This document shows positions 52,634 to 60,474 of a stretch of DNA of 64,000 nucleotides, one piece after another; position 1 is the first letter of the stretch, and each line of letters begins with the position of its first letter. A program made the translations under genes and the position numbers. The notes below the pieces were generated by a model, which was not told where the DNA came from, did not search any database, and worked only from the letters and a program-made list of their open reading frames with translations. The stretch is from Prosthecobacter sp. (GTDB taxonomy: Bacteria > Verrucomicrobiota > Verrucomicrobiia > Verrucomicrobiales > Verrucomicrobiaceae). The DNA lies in assembly GCF_014879935.1 (NCBI RefSeq), contig NZ_JACSRD010000138.1:1-64000 (forward strand), written 5' to 3'.

Positions 52634-53362
52634 ATGAGCGCCCCCGCAAATCCCGACAGCACCGATCTTGACCGCCTGCACGCCGCTGTGAAGCGTGAGA
52701 AGGAAGATCTTGCGCCCGAAAGCCAGCCTGCGCCCCTTTGGGCCATCTTCCTGCTCATGCTCGTCGCCATCGTGGCTGGCGGCCAGATCGGTCAGATGAC
52801 CGGCGGCTGGAGCTTCGATGTCAGCAACCCGTTCTCCGTCGCAGGCACTGGCGGTGACCCTCGTCCAGGTGGTGGTGCGGCCGGTGACGCGCTCGATCCA
52901 TTCGCTCTGGCGATGAAAAAAGGCGCGAGCGGCTACTCCGTCTGCGGCGGCTGCCATCAGGGAAATGGCGCTGGAATTCCCGGCCAGTTCCCGCCGCTCG
53001 CAGGCTCTGAGTGGGTGAATGGCGGCACCGAGCGACTCATCCGCGTCGTGCAGCATGGCCTGACCGGCCCCATCACTGTCAAAGGCGCGGGCTTCAACAC
53101 CCCCGGCGGCATGATGCCCTTCGGCGCGGCCATGTCCTCCCAGGATCTGGCCAACGTGCTGACCTTCGTCCGCAATTCCTGGGGCAACGAGGGCACCATG
53201 GTCACCAAGGAGATGGTGCAGAAAGTGCGTGACGAGGAAAAACGCGCCACGCAGTGGACTGCGGCTGACCTTGAGCCTTTCGCTGAGAAAAATGTGCCTG
53301 GCGACATTCCCGCCGGACCTGGAGCCACCGCAGCCGCAGCGCCTGCTCCCGCAGCCAAGTAA
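52634..53362 (+). CDS. Monoheme cytochrome c, CcoP-like
   Basis: 242 residues. A cytosolic N-terminus (DRLHAAVKREKEDLAPESQP) precedes one helix (WAIFLLMLVAIVAGGQIGQM). A single cytochrome c domain follows, with CGGCH in SGYSVCGGCHQGNGAGIPGQ and a Met ligand in GGMMPFGAAMSS; a tail rich in Ala/Pro ends the protein. True CcoP has two hemes; this protein has one, so it is at best a reduced CcoP. It lies between ccoO and the cupredoxin gene (12 bases). Confidence 0.85.
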   Translation: MSAPANPDSTDLDRLHAAVKREKEDLAPESQPAPLWAIFLLMLVAIVAGGQIGQMTGGWSFDVSNPFSVAGTGGDPRPGGGAAGDALDPFALAMKKGASGYSVCGGCHQGNGAGIPGQFPPLAGSEWVNGGTERLIRVVQHGLTGPITVKGAGFNTPGGMMPFGAAMSSQDLANVLTFVRNSWGNEGTMVTKEMVQKVRDEEKRATQWTAADLEPFAEKNVPGDIPAGPGATAAAAPAPAAK

Positions 53363-53374
53363 TTCTATCATTCG

Positions 53375-54184
53375 ATGATCCGTGTGAAGCATGCCGTCTC
53401 CCGCCAGGCACCTTGGGCTGCCTTCGGAGCCGTCATGCTGATCGCCAACGTGAGTTGCGGCAAAGCGCCTGAGGCCGTTGCAGAGGCAAATCTCGCCCCA
53501 GCCATCGAAATCGCCGAGAAGCCCAGCATCAGCGGCAAGGTGACGCTCAAAGGAGCCGATTCGACCGCCCTGCGCAAAGTGGTCGATGTAAGTGGGAATC
53601 CGTTTTGCAGCGGCCACGGTGAGATCATTGACCCTGCGTGGAAAGTCGGCCCCGATGGTGCCCTGGCCGACGCCGTGATCACGGTGCGTGGCAGTCAGCG
53701 GGCCAGCAACGCCATCGGTTCCCCGCTGATCGATCAGACGAATTGCGAGTTCGTGCCGCATGCCGTGGCGATCCAGCCTGGCCAGGCCGTTCGCTTCCAC
53801 AACAGCGACCTGACTTTCCACAACATCCGCGTCGCCCGTCACCAATCCGGGACTTCGGGGAAGGGGGAGAACATCGACAACTTCGGCCAGCCCTCGCGCG
53901 GCGACGAAAACGTCAAAACTTTCAACACCCCCGGCCTCTACCGGCTGGAATGTGACGTACATCGTTGGATGAGCGCCTGGGTTGTCGTGCACGAAGGCGT
54001 TCACGCCGCCGTTTCCGCCGCCGATGGCCGATTCGGCATCAACCGGGCCCTCGATGATGGTGAGTATGTCATCGAAGCTTGGCATCCGCAGTTTCCGCAA
54101 CGGTTGTCACAGACCGTCACCGTCCGCGATGGCAAGGCCACCGCAGACTTCACCTTCGACTTCGCGCAAGCCATCCAACTCTGA
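53375..54184 (+). CDS. Cupredoxin-fold lipoprotein
   Basis: 269 residues. Lipoprotein signal (GAVMLIANVSC). After a Gly-Lys-Val strand (ISGKVTLKGADS) comes a blue-copper-like domain: VPHAVAIQPGQAVRFHNSDL, TFHNIRVARHQSG and LYRLECDVHRWMSAW. H (TFHN), C and H (ECDVH) and M (RWM) form a plausible copper site. The C-terminal strand-rich part (DDGEYVIEAWHPQFPQRLSQ) resembles carboxypeptidase-regulatory-like/cupredoxin-associated domains. Sits between the cytochromes and the aa3 oxidase genes, so it may carry electrons from complex III to the oxidase. Whether copper binds is not shown. Confidence 0.75.
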   Translation: MIRVKHAVSRQAPWAAFGAVMLIANVSCGKAPEAVAEANLAPAIEIAEKPSISGKVTLKGADSTALRKVVDVSGNPFCSGHGEIIDPAWKVGPDGALADAVITVRGSQRASNAIGSPLIDQTNCEFVPHAVAIQPGQAVRFHNSDLTFHNIRVARHQSGTSGKGENIDNFGQPSRGDENVKTFNTPGLYRLECDVHRWMSAWVVVHEGVHAAVSAADGRFGINRALDDGEYVIEAWHPQFPQRLSQTVTVRDGKATADFTFDFAQAIQL

Positions 54185-54213
54185 AACCCAACCTGGATTC
54201 CTGATCTTTCTCC

Positions 54214-56169
54214 ATGAGCGCCGCCGCCACCACCCATGACCACGCCCACGATCACGCGCATGACCATGCGCACGATCACCACGAGCCGGGCTTCCTGCGC
54301 AAATATGTCTGGTCCACCGATCACAAGGTCATCGGCGTGCAGTATGCGGTCAGCGGGCTGCTGTTCCTGCTGTTCGGCTTCTTCCTGATGCTGCTGATGC
54401 GCTGGAGCATCGCCTATCCGAACCTGCCGGTTCCGGCTGTCGATGCGATCCGCTCGATCCCCATCATCAAGGACCTGTTTGAGAGCATGTTCGGCCGCTG
54501 GTTGAATCCCGACGGCTCCCTCAATGGCGAGCTCTACAACATGCTCGGTGCCATGCACGGCACGATCATGGTGTTCTTCGGCATTGTGCCGCTTGGTTTC
54601 GCCGGTTTCGTGAATTTCGTCATGCCGCTGCAGATCGGCACGATCGACATGGCCTTCCCGAAGCTGAACATGATGAGCTTCTGGCTGTTCTTCGTCAGCG
54701 GCGTGCTGATGTTCTGGAGCTTCTTCGTCGGAACCGGCCCGGTGCAGACCGGCTGGACGATGTATTCGCCGCTGGCCTCGACCACCGGGATCGGTGTCTC
54801 CAATGTCTGGCAGCACGGTCACACCTGGTGGTTGATGGCGATGGTGTTCAACATCTCCGCCTCGCTCCTCGGCTCCGTCAACGTCATCGCCACGGTCATC
54901 AACCTCCGCGCCAAAGGCATGAGCTGGCTGCGCATGCCCGCCTTCTCCTGGGCCATGTTCGTCACCGCCTTCCTGCTGCTGCTGGCGTTCCCGCCGCTCG
55001 AAGTGGCCGCTCTCCTGCAGCTCTCCGACCGTGTCTTCGGCTCCTCGTTCTACCTGCCGACCGGCCTGATGGAAGGTGGCAAGCACCTGGACATCTCCGG
55101 TGGCGGCTCTCCGCTGCTCTACCAGCACCTGTTCTGGTTCCTGGCGCATCCTGAGGTGTATGTCTTGATCCTTCCCGCCTTCGCCATCCTGACCGACGTC
55201 ATTCCCTGCAACGCCCGCCGTCCGTTGTGGGGCTACAAGCCGATGGTGTACTCGATGCTCACGCTGGGCTTTCTCAGCTTCCTTGTGTGGGCTCACCACA
55301 TGTACCTCACCGGCATGGGCACCATGATGTCCACCTACTTCCAGATCACCACCGTGCTCATCTCGGTGCCTTCCGTGATCTTGCTGACCTGCCTCATGAT
55401 CTCCCTTTGGGGCGGCTCCATCCGCTTCAACACGCAGATGCTCTTCGCCTCCGCCTTCCTGCCGATGTTCGGCATCGGCGGTCTGACGGGTCTGCCGCTG
55501 GCTTTCGCCTTCATCGACCTCGCCCTGCACGACACCTACTACGTGATCGGTCACTTCCACTACGTCGTGGCTCCGGGAACGATCTTTGCCCTGTTCGCGG
55601 GTGTGTATCACTGGTATCCGAAGATCACCGGCCGTTTCATGAGCGACAAGCTCGGGAAGCTCCACTTCTGGCCTTCGCTCATCGGCATGAACCTGCTCTT
55701 CGCGCCGATGTTCATCCAAGGTATGGCCGGCTTCCACCGCCGCTGGTATGACGGCGGCAAATACTTCGAAAACACGGCCTCCATGAGCCATTGGACGACC
55801 AGTCTGACCCACAAGATTGGCGCTTTCTTTGGTCTCGAAATCCCGGACAACATGCTGTCGCTCAACATCGTGATGAGCTTCGGGGCCTTCATCCTCGCCT
55901 TGGGTCAGATCCCGTTCATCATCAACTTCTGGTTCAGCATCAAAGGCGGCAAGAAGATCGAAAGCGACAATCCATGGAACGCCACCACGCTGGAGTGGGC
56001 CACCCCCACACCGCCGCCGCACGGCAACTTCCTCTTCGACGTCAATGCACACCGCGGACCATACGAGTACAGCGTCCCGGGTCACCCCGCCGACTTCTAC
56101 CCGCAGTGGGAATCCGAGCCTGGCAAGCCGGTGCCACCCGCCAAGTCCGAAGCGCACGCGCATCATTGA
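54214..56169 (+). CDS. ctaD: Cytochrome c oxidase subunit I (aa3 type)
   Basis: 651 residues. All ligands are present: low-spin heme a His in NMLGAMHGTIMVFFG; CuB His and cross-linked Tyr in FLAHPEVYVLILP; HH in LVWAHHMYLTGMG; and the heme a3/heme a His pair in YYVIGHFHYVVAPGT. The N-terminus is a metal-binding-like string, HDHAHDHAHDHAHDHHE. The C-terminus is extended past the 12 core helices (to about residue 651) with another His-rich end. This is the catalytic subunit that reduces O2 and pumps protons. Lies downstream of the cupredoxin gene (29 bases). Confidence 0.96.
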   Translation: MSAAATTHDHAHDHAHDHAHDHHEPGFLRKYVWSTDHKVIGVQYAVSGLLFLLFGFFLMLLMRWSIAYPNLPVPAVDAIRSIPIIKDLFESMFGRWLNPDGSLNGELYNMLGAMHGTIMVFFGIVPLGFAGFVNFVMPLQIGTIDMAFPKLNMMSFWLFFVSGVLMFWSFFVGTGPVQTGWTMYSPLASTTGIGVSNVWQHGHTWWLMAMVFNISASLLGSVNVIATVINLRAKGMSWLRMPAFSWAMFVTAFLLLLAFPPLEVAALLQLSDRVFGSSFYLPTGLMEGGKHLDISGGGSPLLYQHLFWFLAHPEVYVLILPAFAILTDVIPCNARRPLWGYKPMVYSMLTLGFLSFLVWAHHMYLTGMGTMMSTYFQITTVLISVPSVILLTCLMISLWGGSIRFNTQMLFASAFLPMFGIGGLTGLPLAFAFIDLALHDTYYVIGHFHYVVAPGTIFALFAGVYHWYPKITGRFMSDKLGKLHFWPSLIGMNLLFAPMFIQGMAGFHRRWYDGGKYFENTASMSHWTTSLTHKIGAFFGLEIPDNMLSLNIVMSFGAFILALGQIPFIINFWFSIKGGKKIESDNPWNATTLEWATPTPPPHGNFLFDVNAHRGPYEYSVPGHPADFYPQWESEPGKPVPPAKSEAHAHH

Positions 56170-56208
56170 TCCCACCGCGAACAGCGAACCGACCAACGCG
56201 AACTTTCC

Positions 56209-57573
56209 ATGGAAATCCCATACACCGTCCACGCCCGGCCTGACACCGGCCTCTACAACGCCAAGATCGGCATCTGGCTCTTCCTCGCATCGGAAGTCAT
56301 GCTCTTCGGCGGCTTGTTCTCCGCTTACATCTTCCTCCGCGTCGGCGCGGACTATCCCTGGCCGGTCTGGGATCTCGATGTCAAGCTTGGCTTGATCAAC
56401 ACCGCCGTGCTCATCGGCTCGTCCGTCACGGTCGTCATGGCCTGGGCATCGCTGAAGCTGCGTCGTTTCGGCCAATACAAGCTCTACATGGCCATCACGG
56501 TTCTTTGTGCCGGTGTGTTCATGTTCAACAAGAGCCTGGAATACAGCGCCAAGTTCAAACACTACGCCGTGAAGCTCACGGACGGCACGATCCTCACCGG
56601 TCACCTGCCGGAGGACGATCACCACAAGACGATCCCGTATCAGGTGAAGTTTGGCGACATCACGGCCCTGTCGTTGACCATTCCGGTCAAAAACAGCGCG
56701 GTCACCGCCGATCCTGCCAGCTATGTCGTGCCTCACCTCGAAGGTGAGCCGAAGTTCAAGACTGCGGATGGCAAAGAGATCGTCCTCAACGCCGCTTCCT
56801 TCGCGGAACTGCGCGCCCAGGCCCTCGCCAAGGCTGCCGCTGACAAAAAGGACAGCGCCAGCGTGCAGCTCACCGCTGTTTCGCCGCTCAAAGCCGCCGC
56901 CAAGCCCGCAGACATCTTCGGTTACACCGAAACCACCATCACCTTCCGCGATGGCACCGTCGCCACCGGCAAATTGATCGACGACAAGATGACGTTGCTG
57001 GTGGACGGCATCGACACCCGCGCAGTCGCCCAGCCGGAGAAGTCCCTGGCCTTCGACCAGCGCTATCTTGCCGCCTGGCAGCCGACGTTCGTGGCCAACC
57101 GTGACCACCACATCGCCGAGTTCGAGAAGCATTTCCCGACCCGCGACAAATCGAAGTCTGCCACGCTCCAGAAGGAGTCGCTCTTCCTGAAGCTGCACTC
57201 CTCCACACCGCCAGCCGCTGGTGAAGCTCATGGCAACAAGCATGGTGCGGAGGCCCACGCTCCGGCCGAAGGCGGCCATGGTCACGGCCATGATTATCCG
57301 ACCGTTGTCCTGGAGAAGAATGACGTCACCTTCTTCTCGAATTTCACGCCGAAGCTGAACACCTACTACGCGATTTACTTCACACTCACGGGCCTTCACG
57401 GCCTTCACGTCATCGCCGGTGCGTTGGTGCTGGGTTACTTCCTGGTCTTCAACGGCCGCATGATGCGTGAGGATCCTGAGCATCTCGCCAATCGCGTCGA
57501 AGTCGGCGGCTTGTTCTGGCACTTCGTCGATCTCGTCTGGATCTTCCTCTTCCCGCTTCTGTATCTCCTCTAA
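56209..57573 (+). CDS. ctaE: Cytochrome c oxidase subunit III with about 250-residue soluble insertion
   Basis: 454 residues, against about 200-270 usual. The N-terminal helices (IWLFLASEVMLFGGLFSAYI, LINTAVLIGSSVTVVMAWAS, MAITVLCAGVFMFNKSLEY) and C-terminal helices (YYAIYFTLTGLHGLHVIAGA, GLFWHFVDLVWIFLFPLLYL) are those of subunit III, including the conserved Glu in KSLEY. Residues about 114-362 between helices III and IV are an extra soluble domain. It has two similar stretches (VKLTDGTILTGHLPEDD and ITFRDGTVATGKLIDDK), an Ala/Lys helix and a His-rich end (HGNKHGAEAHAPAEGGHGHG, HDYP). The location suggests a periplasmic or cytoplasmic appendage on the oxidase. No family for the insertion was recognised. 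Confidence 0.88.
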   Translation: MEIPYTVHARPDTGLYNAKIGIWLFLASEVMLFGGLFSAYIFLRVGADYPWPVWDLDVKLGLINTAVLIGSSVTVVMAWASLKLRRFGQYKLYMAITVLCAGVFMFNKSLEYSAKFKHYAVKLTDGTILTGHLPEDDHHKTIPYQVKFGDITALSLTIPVKNSAVTADPASYVVPHLEGEPKFKTADGKEIVLNAASFAELRAQALAKAAADKKDSASVQLTAVSPLKAAAKPADIFGYTETTITFRDGTVATGKLIDDKMTLLVDGIDTRAVAQPEKSLAFDQRYLAAWQPTFVANRDHHIAEFEKHFPTRDKSKSATLQKESLFLKLHSSTPPAAGEAHGNKHGAEAHAPAEGGHGHGHDYPTVVLEKNDVTFFSNFTPKLNTYYAIYFTLTGLHGLHVIAGALVLGYFLVFNGRMMREDPEHLANRVEVGGLFWHFVDLVWIFLFPLLYLL

Positions 57574-57594
57574 AACTGTTTTCCCTCCACCGTC

Positions 57595-57921
57595 ATGGCC
57601 GACAACGTCGAAGAAATCCAAAAATCCATCAAGAAGTACCTGTGGATCGGTTTGATCCTCATGGTCTTCACCGCCATCACCGTGTGGCTCTCCACCGTGG
57701 AGCTCCCCACCCACGGCCTGAACATCCTGGTCGGCATGATTGTGGCCACGTTCAAAGCAGGGCTCGTCGCGCTCATCTTCATGCATCTCAATCACGAGCG
57801 TCCCATCATCTACAAGGTGCTGGCCTTCACCGCCGTGTTTGCCATCGTGCTTTTCGTTCTTTTCTACTTCAGCAAGCAGGACCCGCTTGTGTTTGAAGGC
57901 TTCTACAGCATTCCCGAGTAA
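57595..57921 (+). CDS. ctaF: Cytochrome c oxidase subunit IV (prokaryotic type, CtaF)
   Basis: 108 residues with three helices (YLWIGLILMVFTAITVWLST, LNILVGMIVATFKAGLVALI, KVLAFTAVFAIVLFVLFYFS) and the COX4-pro motif VATFKAGLVALIFMHLNHER. Small structural subunit of the oxidase, following ctaE by 21 bases. Confidence 0.92.
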   Translation: MADNVEEIQKSIKKYLWIGLILMVFTAITVWLSTVELPTHGLNILVGMIVATFKAGLVALIFMHLNHERPIIYKVLAFTAVFAIVLFVLFYFSKQDPLVFEGFYSIPE

Positions 57922-57941
57922 CCGTCAGCTCGTCGCGTAGC

Positions 57942-58148
57942 ATGTCGCTCAAGCACTTCCACATCGTTTTCCTCGCCTTCGCAGTCCTCTGCGATGCGGG
58001 TATCTGGCTGTGGATTCACCTCGTGCCTGAGGACGCCGCCCGCGCCGGAGCTCTCCCATTGAAGCCCTACGTCGGACTCATCTGTGTGGCCCTGCTCGCC
58101 TACGGCGGCTGGTACATCTTCAAAAAAATGCGCAACATCATCGTCTGA
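57942..58148 (+). CDS. Small two-helix membrane protein of the oxidase cluster
   Basis: 68 residues. Two hydrophobic helices (FHIVFLAFAVLCDAGIWLWI and YVGLICVALLAYGGWYIF) are joined by a short loop with LVPEDAAR. It ends KKMRNIIV. No named family recognised. Sits between ctaF and another small membrane protein, and probably an accessory or assembly subunit. Its tight spacing (20 bases after ctaF, 1 before the next start) and membrane character support a real gene. Confidence 0.75.
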   Translation: MSLKHFHIVFLAFAVLCDAGIWLWIHLVPEDAARAGALPLKPYVGLICVALLAYGGWYIFKKMRNIIV

Positions 58149-58149
58149 C

Positions 58150-58350
58150 ATGATCTCCGCGCCGTCCTCCATTCTCGCCTGCGCCACCTGTCTTGCCGAC
58201 AAAGGCAGTCTCATCGGTCAGGCCCAGGGCTTTGCCATTCTGTTCATGCTCGGCGTGCTCGCCTTCATGTTCGCCTGCGCGGGCGGCATCATCTTTGCCA
58301 TGGTTCGTCAGCAGCGCAAAGCCGCCCGCCAGGAGCTGGCGGCCGCCTGA
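58150..58350 (+). CDS. Small one-helix protein with CxxC motif
   Basis: 66 residues, MISAPSSILACATCLADKGS, then helix FAILFMLGVLAFMFACAGGI and a basic tail (RQQRKAARQELAAA). The CATC motif stands in the extracytoplasmic N-terminus and could bind metal or be redox-active, for example in copper delivery to CuA; this is inference. It begins 1 base after the previous gene and precedes ctaC by 49 bases. Confidence 0.75.
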   Translation: MISAPSSILACATCLADKGSLIGQAQGFAILFMLGVLAFMFACAGGIIFAMVRQQRKAARQELAAA

Positions 58351-58399
58351 AGTCCTCCCTCACTCTTTCCTCAGTCCCGAATTTCCCCCATCTCAACTC

Positions 58400-59254
58400 A
58401 TGAGCGTCTCTCAAATCAACGAATTCTTCGGCCAGACACAGGTTGCCTCCGAACATGGCGGCCTCGTTGACCACATGCTTGGGTTTGTGCACTGGTTCAT
58501 GGTCGTTCTCGCCATCGGCTGGAGCATCTACCTCTGCATCGCCTTCTATCGCTTCCGCCAGAAGAAGACCGCCAATGCTGACTATCATGGCTTCCGCGGT
58601 CACGCCACGACCCACATCGAAATCGGTGTTGTCATTGTCGAAGCCATTCTTCTTCTCGGTTTCGCCTTCCCGCTTTGGTCCCGTCAGGCCGACGAGTATC
58701 CGACTTCGCCGGACACCATCCGCATGCGTGCGCTGGGTGAGAAGTTCCTCTGGAATTTCCAGTATCCAGGCAGCGACGGCATGCTCAGCACCTGGGATCT
58801 TCGCAATGTGACCGGTGCTGACAATCCGACGGGCATTGATCGTCACGACCCGAACAGCAAGGATGACTTCGTCAATCCCGGCACCATGAAGCTGCCGGTG
58901 AATCGCCCGGTGATCGTCGATGTCGCCTCCAAGGACGTCATTCACAACCTCGCCCTCGTGCCGATGCGTGCCGCACAAGACGCCACCCCCGGCGTGAAGT
59001 CCCACATGTGGTTCAAGCCGACCAAAACCGGCACCTGGGACATCATTTGCGGCCAGCTCTGCGGCCCCGGCCACGCCCAGATGAAGGCCATCCTCGAAGT
59101 CATCGATGGCAAGGAGTTTGATGACTGGTCCAAGGAGCAGTCCGCTGGTTCTTTGAAGAACTCCCCGGCTCCTTCGTCCGATGCCGCTCCTGTGGGCGCG
59201 GCTCCCGCCACTCCGACCGGCGCTCCCTCCGGCACCGCACCGCCCGCACGCTGA
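58400..59254 (+). CDS. ctaC: Cytochrome c oxidase subunit II (CuA)
   Basis: 284 residues starting MSVSQINEFFGQTQVASEHG; the start is fixed by the preceding gene and the N-terminal region. Two helices (WFMVVLAIGWSIYLCIAFYR and IGVVIVEAILLLGFAFPLW) lead to the CuA domain: DVIHNLALVPMRAAQDATPG with the first His, and CGQLCGPGHAQM with both Cys, the second His and Met. The C-terminus is an Ala/Pro tail without a cytochrome c domain, so the enzyme is aa3 and not caa3. The gene lies at the end of the cluster rather than before ctaD as usual. Confidence 0.95.
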   Translation: MSVSQINEFFGQTQVASEHGGLVDHMLGFVHWFMVVLAIGWSIYLCIAFYRFRQKKTANADYHGFRGHATTHIEIGVVIVEAILLLGFAFPLWSRQADEYPTSPDTIRMRALGEKFLWNFQYPGSDGMLSTWDLRNVTGADNPTGIDRHDPNSKDDFVNPGTMKLPVNRPVIVDVASKDVIHNLALVPMRAAQDATPGVKSHMWFKPTKTGTWDIICGQLCGPGHAQMKAILEVIDGKEFDDWSKEQSAGSLKNSPAPSSDAAPVGAAPATPTGAPSGTAPPAR

Positions 59255-59391
59255 GCGGATTTGTGCTTCGCTGCTGACGGGATGCGTGGTGGGAAAGACA
59301 ATCTGGGGCGTCTTCACTTCCGAACCGACGCCGTTTGTTTCTGACCCGGGGACAGTGGCGATCTGCATTCCATCCGTTCGCCGCCATCACC

Positions 59392-60474
59392 ATGTCCCGC
59401 GCATTCCACCGCTACTCGCTGCTGACCCTCGCCGTGGGCGTCGTGCTTGTCTGGTGGGGTGCGGCAGTCACCACGGAAGACGTCGGTCTCGCCGTGCCCG
59501 ACTGGCCCTTGTGCTACGGGAAAATCAATCCCGAAGGCTGGTATAAAGTCCCCGCCTTGCTGCTCGAACACGGTCATCGCTGGATCGCCATGACCATCGG
59601 CTGGCTGGTGCTGGGGATGTATTACTGGCAGTTCGCCAAATTCAAACCCGGGCTGCTGGAAGGCGTGGGCATCATCCTCTGCTCCCTCGGTTTTCTCATT
59701 CTTATCTACATGGGGGCCATTCTGGCAGCTTCCATCATCGCCCTGCTCGGTTTCTCCTGGCTTGTTTTGAAGTGGTACAGCCAGCGATGGCCGCTGCTGC
59801 GCGGCTTGACCACCCTGGCCCTGCTGCTTGTCGTGGTGCAGGCCTCCTTGGGTGGTCTCCGTGTGCTCAAAATGTCCGATCCGCTCGGCGTGACCCACGG
59901 CACCCTCGGCCAGGTTTTCTATTGCCTGCTGGTCTTCATCGCTTTCGCCTCTTCCCGCACATGGACGGAAGGAAGATTGATCCTGCCGGCAAAACAGGCG
60001 GCCAAAGCACGATTCTGGACGCTCGCCTTGTTCCTTTGTGTCTTCGGCCAGCTCGTCCTGGGTGCCACGCTACGTCACACGCAGCGCACCCATCTCGCCG
60101 CAGGTGACATCCTCACCACGAAAGGCCACTGGGTGCCACCAGTCTCGCCGCCGGATGTGTTTTTGCTCTTTGCACACAAGTACTGGGGCTTCTTCGTCGC
60201 CATCCTCATTCTCTTCGTCGCTGTCCGGGCACGTTCCTGGCTCGTCACACTGCCCAAGGTGCGTGTGGTCGCCAGTCTGCTCATGATCATGCCCACCATC
60301 CAGGTGGCTCTTGGCATCTTCGTCATTCTCACCGGCAAAAGCTTCTGGGTCACCAATTTCCACGTCCTCAATGGACTCGCCCTCCTCGCGCTCAGCAGCC
60401 TGCTCGTCGCCACCTTTTGGGGTGACACGCTCAGTCGTGACCAGATCGATGACGAGGATGCAGTTGCCGCCTGA
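59392..60474 (+). CDS. ctaA: Heme A synthase (COX15/CtaA family)
   Basis: 360 residues, eight helices. Paired His motifs LLEHGHRWIAMTIGW and TLRHTQRTHLAAG, plus GVTHGTLGQVFYCLLVF and LFAHKYWGFFVAI, supply the heme ligands. The GAAVTTEDVGLAVPDWPLCYG opening is the substrate-site signature of CtaA. It oxidises heme O to heme A for the aa3 oxidase encoded upstream. Heme O synthase (ctaB) is not in the window. The start at 59392 (MSRAFHRYS) is chosen over an earlier in-frame ATG. It ends flush with the convergent kinase-like gene. Confidence 0.93.
   Translation: MSRAFHRYSLLTLAVGVVLVWWGAAVTTEDVGLAVPDWPLCYGKINPEGWYKVPALLLEHGHRWIAMTIGWLVLGMYYWQFAKFKPGLLEGVGIILCSLGFLILIYMGAILAASIIALLGFSWLVLKWYSQRWPLLRGLTTLALLLVVVQASLGGLRVLKMSDPLGVTHGTLGQVFYCLLVFIAFASSRTWTEGRLILPAKQAAKARFWTLALFLCVFGQLVLGATLRHTQRTHLAAGDILTTKGHWVPPVSPPDVFLLFAHKYWGFFVAILILFVAVRARSWLVTLPKVRVVASLLMIMPTIQVALGIFVILTGKSFWVTNFHVLNGLALLALSSLLVATFWGDTLSRDQIDDEDAVAA

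Noticed and set aside
54001-57795. Open frame of more than 1200 codons on the minus strand opposite ctaD-ctaE
   Set aside because: Same reason: it is a mirror of high-GC coding sequence with no recognisable motif. The plus-strand oxidase genes are certain.
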